From Cellulomonas sp. Root485 (GTDB lineage Bacteria > Actinomycetota > Actinomycetes > Actinomycetales > Cellulomonadaceae), in the NCBI RefSeq assembly GCF_001426705.1, contig NZ_LMFC01000002.1, forward strand, positions 63,980 to 127,979: a stretch of 64,000 nucleotides of DNA. The letters run 5' to 3'. Made by a program: the position numbers and the translations under genes. The notes beneath the pieces are model-generated. The model searched no databases and was not told the origin of the DNA. It was given only the letters and a program-made list of their open reading frames with translations. Below, one piece after another: positions 9,820-18,747 of the stretch (positions within the stretch are counted from its first letter, which is position 1; each line of letters starts with the position of its first letter).

Positions 9820-10296
9820 GTGCAGGAGATCGAGCGGAAGTTCCTGCTCGCGTCGGTTCCGGCCGGGGTGCGCGAGTGGGTGCCGATCCGGCAGGGCTAC
9901 CTGGCCGTCGGCACCGATGCCGCGGTCCGGGTCCGCCAGCACGGCGACCGCTGCTGGCTGACCTGCAAGCGCGGCGTCGGGATGGTCCGGGACGAGTGGG
10001 AGGTGGAGCTCACGGCCGACCAGTGGGAGACGCTGTGGCCTGCGACGACGACGGCGCGCGTCGAGAAGAGCCGCGGTCACCTGGCGGTCGACGATGCCAT
10101 CGCGGTCGTCGACGTGTTCCACGGCGACCTCGCCGGGCTGGTCCTGGCGGAGGTCGAGTTCCGGACGGAGCAGGACGCCCGCGCCTTCGTGCCGCCGGCG
10201 TGGATGGCTCACGACGTCACGGACGACCCGCGGTACGGGAACCGGTCGCTGGCCGTGGCCGGTCTCCCGGCCCCCGGCGGGGAGACCCGAGAGTGA
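9820..10296 (+). CDS. CYTH-domain (triphosphate tunnel metalloenzyme) protein
   Basis: 158 residues. GTG 9820 is chosen because a strong AGGAGGG sits 4 bases upstream (9809-9815). The hallmark ExExK motif is at the N-terminus (VQEIERKFLL), followed by alternating Arg/Lys/Glu positions on successive strands (RVRQ, LTCKRG, EVEL, VEKSRGHL) and a late acidic pair AEVEF. CYTH proteins bind triphosphates or long phosphate chains with a metal and act as triphosphatases, thiamine triphosphatases or cyclases. Substrate unknown here. It closes the first unit; the methyltransferase gene converges on it 16 bases away. Confidence 0.88.
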   Translation: MQEIERKFLLASVPAGVREWVPIRQGYLAVGTDAAVRVRQHGDRCWLTCKRGVGMVRDEWEVELTADQWETLWPATTTARVEKSRGHLAVDDAIAVVDVFHGDLAGLVLAEVEFRTEQDARAFVPPAWMAHDVTDDPRYGNRSLAVAGLPAPGGETRE

Positions 10297-10312
10297 CGGC
10301 GGTCCGGCCCGG

Positions 10313-11110
10313 TCAGACGGCTCTGCCCACGACGACGTAAGAGGCCGCGCTGCCCTCGGCCAGGGCCGTCGTCCGCGTGCGTCCGTGATCCGTCGAGAAC
10401 CACTCGACCTCGAACCCGCACGTCCGCAGCAGGGCCGCGATCTCTGCCGGGGACACGAAGCGGCGGGACGACTCGAAGGTGAACCTCTCGCCGTCGTGCT
10501 CGTACGTCTGCGTCCGCTCCTCGACGAGCCCGGACATCCTGCGCCGGTCGTGCCTCGTGAGGAGAGGCTCCTCCTGCACGACCACGTCCCGCTGCTCCCA
10601 CACGTCGACGCCCACCGCCAGCGTCTTCGGCCAGAACAGGTCGAGCACGACGACACCGCCGGGGGTCGTCGCGCGCCGGACGTTCCGGAGCATCGCGACC
10701 TGGTCGCTCTCGCTCAGGACGTAGTTGAACGTGAACCAGGAGAGGATGCACAGGTCGAAGGTCGACGTGAAGGGCGCCCTGCAGAAGTCGTGCTGGACCA
10801 GGCTGACGCGGTCCCGCGCCGACGAGGGGATCTTGCTCTCGAACACCTGCAGCATCTTCGGGCTGATGTCGACGCCGATGACCGTACGCCCCGCGTCGAG
10901 GAGCGGGAGCGCGACCCGGCCCGTCCCGCAGCCCAGGTCGAGCGTCACGCCCGCGCCGTCCGACAGCTCCAGGTAGAGGGGCAGGTCCGCGCGTCCGGTG
11001 GCCGCGCACACGTCGTAGAACTCGGAGTACTTGTCATAGAGGGACTCGACGTCGTCGTACGTCGGGAGCGGCGTCTCGGCCGCTCCGACCGTCGTCTGCG
11101 CAGTGCTCAT
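10313..11110 (-). CDS. Class I SAM-dependent methyltransferase
   Basis: 265 residues. The start at 11110 gives MSTAQTTVG and is preceded on the minus strand by GAGACGAGAG; the longer frame to 11266 has Arg-rich non-protein-like sequence. Motif I is LDLGCGTG (about 57-64), followed by the acidic loop GVDIS and motif LVQHDF, then PGGVVVLDLF as post-motif III. It transfers a methyl group from SAM to a small molecule or other acceptor. It is transcribed convergently with the CYTH gene and divergently from the large unit starting at 11427, so it may share control with that unit. Confidence 0.88.
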   Translation of the reverse strand: MSTAQTTVGAAETPLPTYDDVESLYDKYSEFYDVCAATGRADLPLYLELSDGAGVTLDLGCGTGRVALPLLDAGRTVIGVDISPKMLQVFESKIPSSARDRVSLVQHDFCRAPFTSTFDLCILSWFTFNYVLSESDQVAMLRNVRRATTPGGVVVLDLFWPKTLAVGVDVWEQRDVVVQEEPLLTRHDRRRMSGLVEERTQTYEHDGERFTFESSRRFVSPAEIAALLRTCGFEVEWFSTDHGRTRTTALAEGSAASYVVVGRAV

Positions 11111-11252
11111 CTCTCGTCTCCGTGGGCTCGCCGAGCGTCGGTTCCGACAATCGATCGCGGAGCCTACAGGCCTGTCGACCTCGGCGAACGGCCTTTCGGC
11201 ACACCGGTGTGGAGGCCCGTCGGACCTGTCCGGTCCGTCCGCATGGTCGGTT

Positions 11253-11282
11253 TTGCGCCGCGTCACGGCGAGCCGCTACTGT
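11253..11282 (+). promoter_or_regulatory. Probable promoter of the 20-kb operon
   Basis: In the 316-base divergent gap between 11110 and 11427, TTGCGC (11253-11258) and TACTGT (11277-11282) are spaced by 18 bases. Transcription from here would give a leader of about 140 bases before ATG 11427. Motif inference only. Confidence 0.45.
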
Positions 11283-11310
11283 TCCGACGCTCCGCAGGGA
11301 CAACAGGTCG

Positions 11311-11324
11311 GTCACCACTGTGAC
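11311..11324. repeat. Inverted repeat in the leader, possible operator
   Basis: GTCAC-CACT-GTGAC is a perfect 5-bp dyad about 30 bases downstream of the predicted -10; GTGAC recurs at 11332-11336, one helical turn further on. The position fits repressor binding or a small hairpin, but no regulator is encoded next to it. Confidence 0.3.
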
Positions 11325-11426
11325 GACCGCTGTGACTGGGAGCGACATCGTCGGCGCGACCACGTGCAGACGTCCGACCGCGACGACGCGGGCGCCCCGG
11401 CGCCGCGCCTCAGGGGGTGGCCACCG

Positions 11427-13925
11427 ATGATCCTGACCGGACCCGAGATCGAGCGCGAGCGCGCCGACGGGCGGATCACGATCGAGCCGTTCACCCCCGA
11501 GCAGGTGAACCCCAACAGCTACAACTTCCGGCTCGGCCGGACGCTGCGGGTGTACCGCGACGGCGTGCTGGACGCGCGGGCCGAGAACCGGTACGACGAG
11601 ATCGAGATCCCGGACGACGGCTACGTGCTCGAACCGGGCCACCTGTACCTCGCGCACACGGTCGAGGTGCTCGGCAGCGAGCACTACGCACCGACGTTCG
11701 CGGCGCGCTCGTCCGTCGCGCGGCTGGGCGTCTTCATCAACCTCTCCGCGAGCCTCGGTGACATCGGCTACTGCGGCCAGTGGACGCTGCAGCTGTACTC
11801 GCTGAACCGGGTGCGGGTGTACCCCGGCCTGAACATCGGCCAGATGATGTGGTGGCGCCCGCAGGGCGACGTCGCGCTGTACGCCGGCAAGTACCAGGGC
11901 TCGACCGGCCCGCGCTCGAGCGACCTGCACGTCGACTTCGAGAAGCAGATCGCCCGCCAGCGCCTGCCCCACCTGCGTGCGAGCGTCGACGTCCAGGAGG
12001 TCGGCCCGAAGTTCGCGGCGTTGTCCGCCGCGGCGTGCACCGCGAGCGTCCCGGAGGCGTTCTGCATCCCGGCCGGCGAGCTCGAGCAGTCGCTCGACCC
12101 GTCGACTCGTGCGGCGCTCGCGGAGGCGTTCGACGACCTCCAGGCGACCGTCGGGGCGTTCTTCGGCGAGAGCACGGCACGCATCGAGCAGATCGCCGAG
12201 CAGGTCGTGATGAGCGACGAGCTCGCGCGGCTCGTGCGCTGGCGGGTGCGCGAGCTCGTCGCCGGCAGGCCCGGCCTACGGCTCGCCGTCCGCAGCTCGG
12301 GCATCGCCGAGGACACCGCCGGGTCGAGCCTCGCGGGGGTGCACGACTCGGTGCTCGGCGTCACGCAGGACGACGTGGTCGCCGCGGTCGAGCGGTGCTG
12401 GCGCTCGGTGTACGCACCCAGCGCCATCGCGGCGCGGCTGCGAGCCGGTGACCTGGACTGGACGCCACGCCTCGCCGTGTTCGTCCAGCGGCAGGTGGAA
12501 CCGGTCGTCGCCGGTGTCGCCTTCACCGGGCAGGACGGCGTCGAGGTCGTCGTCGAGTACGTCGAAGGACTCGCGGACGTCCTCGTCTCGGGGGTGACGG
12601 TGCCCGTCATGGTCACCTCCGTCCAGCTCGCCGCGGACCAGGAGGGCGACCAGGTCCAGCACCGTGGCACCCTCACCGACGTCGTGGCGCTCGCCCGGGA
12701 CCTGCACGAGCGGCACGGCCGTCCAGTCGACGTCGAGTGGGCCGCCGACGCCGACGGCGTCCACCTCGTCCAGGTCCGCCCCCAGACGTCGACCGCGACC
12801 GTGACGGACAGCGCGACGCCGTGGTTCGAGGCGCACGATCTCTACACCGAGGACCTCTCCCCGGGGTTCACCCTCGGCGAGGTCGCGGGCGTCTACGGCA
12901 GCTATGTCGGCAAGCGCGCGCCGGCCTACCGGTTGGCCGTGGCGACCGGCGTCGCGGTGGGCCGCGGTTGGGTGTGCCGGCTGAACGGCAAGGCCCTCGC
13001 CGACGACGACACCGTCGCCCGGCTGCGCTCGCTGGTCGACGGCGGTCCGGCGGACGAGTGCGTGCTGGACCTCGGCGAACACGTCCGGCAGATCGTCGTG
13101 CCGAAGGAGCGGCTGGTCGAGCACCTCACCGAGTTCGTCGGCGGCCCGTCGGGCACCGCGCTGCGCTCGTTCGTGATGCGCGACTTCCTGCGCGGTGAGC
13201 TGGGGATGATCAGCCGGCTCGCCGGCGACGGCATCGTCGTGGAGTTCACCGCAGACGGTCTGATGGCGCTGAACCGGGGGACGGCGGGTGCGCGGGCCCT
13301 CACCGTGCCGAACCGGGCCGACCTTGCGGCCGGCCCCGTGATGTCCGTCGACGAGGGCGGCGAGGCGCTCGTCCCCCACCTCGACGAGATCGTCCGCCTC
13401 ACCGAGGCCATGCGGGACGTCCACGGCGAGGTGACCCTCGAGTGGGTCCTCGTGGGCGGACGGCCCCACTTCGTCGACTACTCGGCGCTCGGTCAGGACG
13501 TCGTGACCATGGATGCGTCGGGCATCGTGCAGATCTCGCCCGGGACCGCACGGGGTCCGCTGCTGCGCCTGCGGGACGACGCCCTGCTCGCCCGTCTGTC
13601 GGTGGGCCCGGCGGTGAGCATCGACAAGGCGACCGCGGTGGTCGAGCACGACGGGCTGCGCGCGATCATCGCCCGCGTCGCGGCGCTGCCCGACGCGCCG
13701 ATCGTCCACGCCAGCCGGCCGTACGCGGTCCTGTCCGTCCTCATCGGCCACGTCGCGGGCTTCGTGTTCGACCAGGGCTCGACGCTGGGGCACCTGCCGA
13801 TCCTGCTGCGCGAGGCGGGCGTGCCCGCCGTGGCGGTCGCGGACCTGGACCTGGCGGACGGCACCGAGGTGGTCGTCAGCGACGGCACCCTGACGACTCT
13901 CGTCGCGGCGGGAGCACGCGCATGA
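11427..13925 (+). CDS. dCTP-deaminase-fold / PEP-synthase-like fusion protein
   Basis: 832 residues in two parts. Residues 1-~165 match the dCTP deaminase/dUTPase fold: PNSYNFRLG (29-37), RSSVARLG (94-101), TLQLYS (120-125), KYQGSTG (155-161). Aligned to E. coli Dcd (offset 16), Ser95 and Arg99 replace Ser111 and Arg115, but catalytic Glu138 is Gln122, so deamination is unlikely. After a ~100-residue linker, residues ~284-460 resemble the ATP-binding domain of PEP synthase/pyruvate phosphate dikinase (VRSSGIAEDTAGSSLAG). The C-terminus has a swivelling phospho-His domain, STLGHLPILLREAGVPAV, with His789 at the usual phosphorylated position. No PEP/pyruvate TIM barrel is visible. The protein probably transfers phosphate from ATP via His789, as rifampin phosphotransferase does. 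ATG 11427 follows CAGGGGGTGG. It is the first gene of the operon and overlaps the next by 4 bp. Confidence 0.8.
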   Translation: MILTGPEIERERADGRITIEPFTPEQVNPNSYNFRLGRTLRVYRDGVLDARAENRYDEIEIPDDGYVLEPGHLYLAHTVEVLGSEHYAPTFAARSSVARLGVFINLSASLGDIGYCGQWTLQLYSLNRVRVYPGLNIGQMMWWRPQGDVALYAGKYQGSTGPRSSDLHVDFEKQIARQRLPHLRASVDVQEVGPKFAALSAAACTASVPEAFCIPAGELEQSLDPSTRAALAEAFDDLQATVGAFFGESTARIEQIAEQVVMSDELARLVRWRVRELVAGRPGLRLAVRSSGIAEDTAGSSLAGVHDSVLGVTQDDVVAAVERCWRSVYAPSAIAARLRAGDLDWTPRLAVFVQRQVEPVVAGVAFTGQDGVEVVVEYVEGLADVLVSGVTVPVMVTSVQLAADQEGDQVQHRGTLTDVVALARDLHERHGRPVDVEWAADADGVHLVQVRPQTSTATVTDSATPWFEAHDLYTEDLSPGFTLGEVAGVYGSYVGKRAPAYRLAVATGVAVGRGWVCRLNGKALADDDTVARLRSLVDGGPADECVLDLGEHVRQIVVPKERLVEHLTEFVGGPSGTALRSFVMRDFLRGELGMISRLAGDGIVVEFTADGLMALNRGTAGARALTVPNRADLAAGPVMSVDEGGEALVPHLDEIVRLTEAMRDVHGEVTLEWVLVGGRPHFVDYSALGQDVVTMDASGIVQISPGTARGPLLRLRDDALLARLSVGPAVSIDKATAVVEHDGLRAIIARVAALPDAPIVHASRPYAVLSVLIGHVAGFVFDQGSTLGHLPILLREAGVPAVAVADLDLADGTEVVVSDGTLTTLVAAGARA

Positions 13926-15136
13926 GCACCGCGACGTGGCTGGTCGTGGGGGGCATCCACCTCCTCAACGGGACCGCCCCCCTCCGGCCGGACGAGCCGG
14001 TCGTCACCGTCCGGATCGAGTCCGGAGCCACTCCCACCTGGGGTGACAACACGGTCGTGCTCCGCTGGGACACCCTCGGGACGGTCGAGCTCACCGCTCG
14101 CCCGGCCGGGGACGCGCCGGCGTCACGGCTCCGGGCGACCGGCAGCACCCTGTTCGACCGGATGCGTCCCGGCGCCGAGCTGCGCGCCCTGGGCGGCACC
14201 GCCGCAGGCGCCCTCGTGCCTCTGTTCCTGGTGCACGCGGTCACGGACGCCGACGCGACGCGGGTGCACGTGTACTCGCAGATCCGGTTCCTCGCCGAGG
14301 ACGCGTGCTTCATCCGGACGACGTCCGAGCCGCTGGTCGTCGGGGACCCGCAGGAGCTCGCGTGGCTCCCCGAGGCCGTGCGGCTGCACGCGCGTGACGC
14401 GCTCTTCCTCAACAACCACCAGCGCTCCTACCGGCGGTGCTTCCACGGCATGGAGCTCGAGCACAAGTACACGCTCGACCCGCCGACCGCCGACATCTGG
14501 ACGCTGACCTGCGACCTCCTCGACGCGGTGCGCGACGGTGACCTCCCCGGCCACGTCCTGGAGTACCACGACGAGTTCCAGGCGTGGGACTACCTCAACC
14601 ACCTGTACCGGGTCGAGGCGCCGGAGGACGACCGCGGCTACGTCTCGTTCATCCCCACCACGGACGGCAAGAACCTCGTCAAGCGCAAGTGGTTCGCCGC
14701 CGACGCGTTCTCGCGCCGCGAGGAGCACACGTACGGCGTGGAGCTGACCGACGCCGGCTTCGACGACTACGTCGCCGGCCACCTCGGCGTGACGGCCACC
14801 CGGCTCCCGTCGTTCCGGCGGGCGCGGTACGACGTGAACTTCGAGAGCCTGCGCACCGGCCACGTGTACGGGATCTTCTTCGACACGGTCACCCTCGTGG
14901 CTGACCCGGAGGTGCGCATGCAGCAGTGCGAGCTCGAGTACCTGCGCAGCCGGACGGTGCTCGAACCGGACGCCGACGCGGTGCTCGACGAGATGAGCGC
15001 GCTGGCGGCGTGGCTCGAGGGCTTCCTGCGTGCGCACGGTGTGAGCGACACGCAGGGCTGCTACTCGAAGCTGAGCTTCCTGACCGACAGCGTCGCGGCG
15101 CAGCCGCACCTCGCGGTCCAGGTGGGTGCGCGATGA
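13922..15136 (+). CDS. CYTH-like (triphosphate tunnel) protein with extra N-terminal domain
   Basis: 404 residues; I do not recognise the full-length family. The N-terminal ~170 residues are an uncharacterised beta-rich domain. From residue ~177 the sequence MELEHKYTL fits the CYTH ExExK signature (Glu178, Glu180, Lys182). It is followed by basic strands (KNLVKRKW) and, at 336-339, CELE, in the place of the late acidic strand. Together these suggest a divergent triphosphate tunnel fold, the second in the cluster. ATG 13922 overlaps the previous stop by 4 bp. The CYTH call is an inference from motifs. Confidence 0.6.
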   Translation: MSTATWLVVGGIHLLNGTAPLRPDEPVVTVRIESGATPTWGDNTVVLRWDTLGTVELTARPAGDAPASRLRATGSTLFDRMRPGAELRALGGTAAGALVPLFLVHAVTDADATRVHVYSQIRFLAEDACFIRTTSEPLVVGDPQELAWLPEAVRLHARDALFLNNHQRSYRRCFHGMELEHKYTLDPPTADIWTLTCDLLDAVRDGDLPGHVLEYHDEFQAWDYLNHLYRVEAPEDDRGYVSFIPTTDGKNLVKRKWFAADAFSRREEHTYGVELTDAGFDDYVAGHLGVTATRLPSFRRARYDVNFESLRTGHVYGIFFDTVTLVADPEVRMQQCELEYLRSRTVLEPDADAVLDEMSALAAWLEGFLRAHGVSDTQGCYSKLSFLTDSVAAQPHLAVQVGAR

Positions 15137-15915
15137 GGGCGCTCGACGGGACGCGCGCCGTCCTCATGGACCTCGAGGGCACGCTGTACGCGGCCGGGCA
15201 GAGCCTGCCGGGTGCGGCCGACGCGATCACGGCCCTGCGCACCAGCGGCATCGCCGTCCGGTTCCTCACCAACATCGACTCGCGCACGCCGCACGAGATC
15301 GCCCTCGAGCTCGTCGGCCTGGGCCTGCCGGTCCAGGCCGAGCACCTCTCGACGCCGGTGACGGCGGCTGCGGAGGTGATCGCTCGCTCGCCCGGAGCGC
15401 GGGTGCTCGCGCTGATGTCGCCGGCGCTCGCCGCGAACCTGCCGTCCGTCGTGGCCGAGCCGCCGTACACGCACGTGGTCGTCGGCGACTGCCGCGAGGT
15501 CCTGGACTACGCCCTCCTGGACGCGGCCTTCCGTGCCGTCCGGTCCGGTGCCGAGCTCGTCGCGCTGCAGCGAGGAAAGTACTTCAAGCGTCCGGACGGC
15601 GACCACGTCGACACCGGGGCGATCGTCGCCGCCGTGGAGTACGCCGCGGACGTGACGGCGCGCGTCGTCGGCAAGCCGTCGGTCGAGTACTTCCAGGCGG
15701 CGGCCGTGTCCGCCGGGGTCGACCTCGCGGCGTGCCTGGTGATCGGCGACGACGCGACGACCGACATCGCGGGCGGGCGTGCGGCCGGTGCCGTGACCGT
15801 CCAGGTCCGCACGGGCAAGTTCGCCGACCAGTCGCGCACGGGTGCGGGCGAGCAGGCGGACGTCACGCTCGACTCGGTCGCCGACCTGCCAGCCCTGCTC
15901 GTGGGGCGCTCGTGA
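15133..15915 (+). CDS. HAD superfamily (IIA-type) phosphatase
   Basis: 260 residues. HAD motif I is MDLEGTLY with nucleophile Asp13; the usual second Asp is Glu15, a variation also found in some IIA HADs. Motif II lies in FLTNIDS, the motif III lysine in VGKPSVEYF, and motif IV in VIGDDATTDIAGG. The layout resembles NagD/HDHD2-type phosphatases, which act on small sugar or nucleotide phosphates. It overlaps both neighbours by 4 bp. Substrate unknown. Confidence 0.85.
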   Translation: MRALDGTRAVLMDLEGTLYAAGQSLPGAADAITALRTSGIAVRFLTNIDSRTPHEIALELVGLGLPVQAEHLSTPVTAAAEVIARSPGARVLALMSPALAANLPSVVAEPPYTHVVVGDCREVLDYALLDAAFRAVRSGAELVALQRGKYFKRPDGDHVDTGAIVAAVEYAADVTARVVGKPSVEYFQAAAVSAGVDLAACLVIGDDATTDIAGGRAAGAVTVQVRTGKFADQSRTGAGEQADVTLDSVADLPALLVGRS

Positions 15916-17612
15916 CGGTCCTGTGGGTCGTCTGGGACGCCGCGGCGGCCTGGGTCGTCGACCGGCTGGTCGACGAGGGAGCGCTCCCAGCCGTGAGCGG
16001 GCTGCGCGCCCGTGGGGTCCGCGCGGCGGCCCGACCCCCGCAGCCGAACTGCCAGACCGCGCCCTCGCTGGCCACGCTGTTCACGGGCACCTGGACCGAC
16101 GAGCACGGCATCAGCGGGTTCACCGTGCCGTCCCCGCGCCCCGCCGCCGTCGACGACCGCAGCTCCGGCTTCCAGCCGGGGCTGCTCGCCCGGCCGCCCG
16201 TCTGGCGCACGCTCGGTGAGCGCGGCGTCTCGGCGAGCTTCGTGCACGTGCCGTGGGTCGTGGACGAGGAAGGTGCCGTGCCGGACTACGTCCACGCGGC
16301 GGTCGAGGCGTACAGCGACCGGGTGGTTCGGTGCGCGCTGCTCGCGCTGACGGACGGCGAAGCGTGGTCGTGGCCGGTCCGCGAGCACACGGTCGAGGTC
16401 GGGCGCCGCGGGGACGACGTCGTGATCACCACCGGCTGCGACGAGCACGTGCTCGCCGCCGACCGGTCGTGGACGCCCATCCGCCTCCCGGAGCGGACCG
16501 GCTTCTGGGTGTCGCGTGTCCGCACGGCCGACGGCGGCGAGGCTCTCGTGCGCACGGGGAGCTGGCGGCCGCGGGCGGCCGGGTCGGACCGGGCGGCGGT
16601 CGCGCTCCTCGAGGACGCCGAGGTGTTCGCCGGCGAGGGTGTCGGCTCCCTGTACCGGGCGGGCGCCTTCGGGCCGCGGCTCGTGGACGGGGGCGACGGC
16701 GAGGCCGAGGGCACGTTCCTCGGCTCCCTGTCCTGCGTCGCGGCGTCGTTCAGGTCCGCGGTGCGCGCCGTCCTCGCCGCCCCCCTGCCGGACCTCGTCG
16801 TGGTGTACCTGCCGCTCACGGACGATGTCGGCCACGAGCTCCTGGGCTGGTGCGACACCCGGAGCGCGGCGTACCGCGCGGACGTCGCCCCGCAGGTCTG
16901 GGACGTCGTCCGGCGCTGCTACGCGTGGGCCGACGAGGTGATCGGGGACGTCCTCGACGCGGCCGACCTCGACGCCGGGGACACCGTGCTGCTGACCGCC
17001 GACCACGGGATCGTCGGCAGCGCCTGGCTGGTGCACCCCAACACGGTGCTCGTCGGGTGCGGCCTCGCGGCGGCCGGGGTGGACGGGACGGTCGACGCAG
17101 CGTCGTCGTCGGTCCTCTACCACCCGGCCGGCAACGGCGCCCTCGTGGTCAACACCGACGACCGGCTGCACGGCCGCGTCCCGGCCACGGCGGCAGGGGA
17201 CGTGCTCCGTACCGCGATGCACGCCCTCCTCGCACTGCGTGCTCCGGCGGGCGGACCGGAGCCTGTCGTGCGCGGGTTCGTCGGCGAGCTCGGCGAGCCG
17301 CTCGACCCCCGCGACGTCGAGGACACGCGCGACGTCGCCTACCTCGTGCTTGCCGACGACTACCAGCCGAGCGCCGCGCACCACCCGGGGCAGGCCGTGC
17401 GGCCGATGCTCAAGAGCGCCTCCCACGTGGTCAACACCGGGGACTCCCGGCTGCACGCGACGTTCGCGGCCGCCGGCCCCGGGATCCCGGCGGACACGGA
17501 CTGGGGCACCGTGCCCAACACGCTCCCGGCCCACCTCGTCACCACGGCGCTCACCGCGGACCCGGTCGCACCCGGCCTGGCCCTCGGGGAGCCGGTGGGT
17601 GGTCGGCGATGA
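15912..17612 (+). CDS. Type I phosphodiesterase / nucleotide pyrophosphatase-like protein
   Basis: 566 residues of the alkaline phosphatase superfamily. The nucleophile region reads NCQTAPSLATLFTGTW, followed by DEHGISGF. Later metal ligands are recognisable in LPLTDDVGHE (Asp/His), LTADHGIVGS (Asp-His) and a C-terminal segment with a further His (LHATFAAAGPGI). There is no signal peptide, so it should act in the cytoplasm, unlike most NPPs. It likely hydrolyses a phosphodiester, pyrophosphate or phosphomonoester of a pathway intermediate. GTG 15912 overlaps the HAD gene by 4 bp. Confidence 0.82.
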   Translation: MTVLWVVWDAAAAWVVDRLVDEGALPAVSGLRARGVRAAARPPQPNCQTAPSLATLFTGTWTDEHGISGFTVPSPRPAAVDDRSSGFQPGLLARPPVWRTLGERGVSASFVHVPWVVDEEGAVPDYVHAAVEAYSDRVVRCALLALTDGEAWSWPVREHTVEVGRRGDDVVITTGCDEHVLAADRSWTPIRLPERTGFWVSRVRTADGGEALVRTGSWRPRAAGSDRAAVALLEDAEVFAGEGVGSLYRAGAFGPRLVDGGDGEAEGTFLGSLSCVAASFRSAVRAVLAAPLPDLVVVYLPLTDDVGHELLGWCDTRSAAYRADVAPQVWDVVRRCYAWADEVIGDVLDAADLDAGDTVLLTADHGIVGSAWLVHPNTVLVGCGLAAAGVDGTVDAASSSVLYHPAGNGALVVNTDDRLHGRVPATAAGDVLRTAMHALLALRAPAGGPEPVVRGFVGELGEPLDPRDVEDTRDVAYLVLADDYQPSAAHHPGQAVRPMLKSASHVVNTGDSRLHATFAAAGPGIPADTDWGTVPNTLPAHLVTTALTADPVAPGLALGEPVGGRR

Positions 17613-17658
17613 CACCCGCAGCGCACCTGTCCTGGACCCGACGCACGAAAGGCACCCC

Positions 17659-18747
17659 GTGATCGAGTACCTGTCGTTCCTGAGCACGGTCGTCCGGCTC
17701 GACGTCGACGAGGACGCGCTCCCCGCGCTCGCCGAGGTCCGCCGGTTCTTCCGGCACTCCCTCTCGCCCCACGCCGACCAGGAGCCGACGTTCGTCGTCA
17801 CCGTCGCGAGCTACGTGCCGGAGCGTGACGTGCCGGCCGAGGTCTGGGCCGGCGAGCGCGTCGACATCCGGCGCAGCACGGCACCGGCGTTCACGTTCGA
17901 CGCGCACCTCGTCGACCACGGCCGCCGCCGCACCTACATCAACCGCCGCACCTGGCTCGACACCCCCCGGGACGCGCGGACCGATCCCCGCTTCGCGCTG
18001 CGGGTGGCCGAGGGCTGCACGATCCAGGTGGTCGACTTCCTGCGTGACCTCGTGATCCGCAACGAGGAGTCGTCCGGCACGGTGATCCTGCACGCCTCGG
18101 GCGCGACGGACGGCACGACGGTCGTCGCGGTGACCGGTCCGAAGGGGGCCGGCAAGACCACGACCCTGCTGTCGATGCTCCGCCGGCCCGGCTGGTCCTA
18201 CTTCACCGGCGACAAGCTGTTCTGCCGGCTCACGGACGACGGCGTGGACGTGTACCCGTGGCGCGACTACCCGCACGTGGGCGTCGGGACGATCCTCGCC
18301 GACGAGCGCCTGGCGGACCTCGTCCGCAGCCAGGTGGACCCCGGGCTCGACGACCGGCCCGCCACGGACAAGCTGCTGCTCGACCCGGACCTCTTCGAGG
18401 GCTGGCTGGGCTCGGAGTTCTCCGCACGACCCGGCCGGCTGGGTGCCCTGCTGCTGCCGCGCGTCCAGCCGGGGCGGGCGTTGCGGACCACGCCCGTCGA
18501 CGACGCGAACGAGCGGTGGGCCGCGTTGCAGCGGTCCATCGAGAGGCAGGCGGACACGTCGTTCTTCACCTGGCAGTCGTACCTGGTGCCGGACTACACC
18601 CGCTTCTTCGCGTCCCTCGCGCAGCTGCACGAGGCGCTGCGCGACGTGCCCGTCCTGCGCGTCGAGGGCACGCTCGACGTGGATCCGGCCGCTGTGCTCA
18701 CCGCGGGCGACGAGGGCCGGCTCGTCGCGCACGGGACGTCGGTGTGA
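17659..18747 (+). CDS. HPr-kinase-like P-loop protein
   Basis: 362 residues. GTG 17659 has GAAAGG 6 bases upstream. Walker A is GPKGAGKT (160-167), followed by TGDKLFC, which fits the HPrK/P C-terminal-type kinase fold found in many natural-product clusters as a small-molecule or peptide kinase. There is no regulatory HPrK N-terminal domain; the first ~150 residues are an uncharacterised alpha/beta region. HPrK-like proteins with a PF14907 nucleotidyltransferase occur in some lasso-peptide clusters; both types occur here, but no precursor or lasso cyclase does. It probably phosphorylates the pathway product or an intermediate. Confidence 0.75.
   Translation: MIEYLSFLSTVVRLDVDEDALPALAEVRRFFRHSLSPHADQEPTFVVTVASYVPERDVPAEVWAGERVDIRRSTAPAFTFDAHLVDHGRRRTYINRRTWLDTPRDARTDPRFALRVAEGCTIQVVDFLRDLVIRNEESSGTVILHASGATDGTTVVAVTGPKGAGKTTTLLSMLRRPGWSYFTGDKLFCRLTDDGVDVYPWRDYPHVGVGTILADERLADLVRSQVDPGLDDRPATDKLLLDPDLFEGWLGSEFSARPGRLGALLLPRVQPGRALRTTPVDDANERWAALQRSIERQADTSFFTWQSYLVPDYTRFFASLAQLHEALRDVPVLRVEGTLDVDPAAVLTAGDEGRLVAHGTSV

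Noticed and set aside
15507..17801. 764-residue minus-strand open frame
   Set aside because: Antisense to the HAD and pyrophosphatase-like genes; Arg/Val/Gly-rich with no motifs. Same for long minus frames across 27484-29451 and 29754-31154 and the plus frame across 48092-50038.
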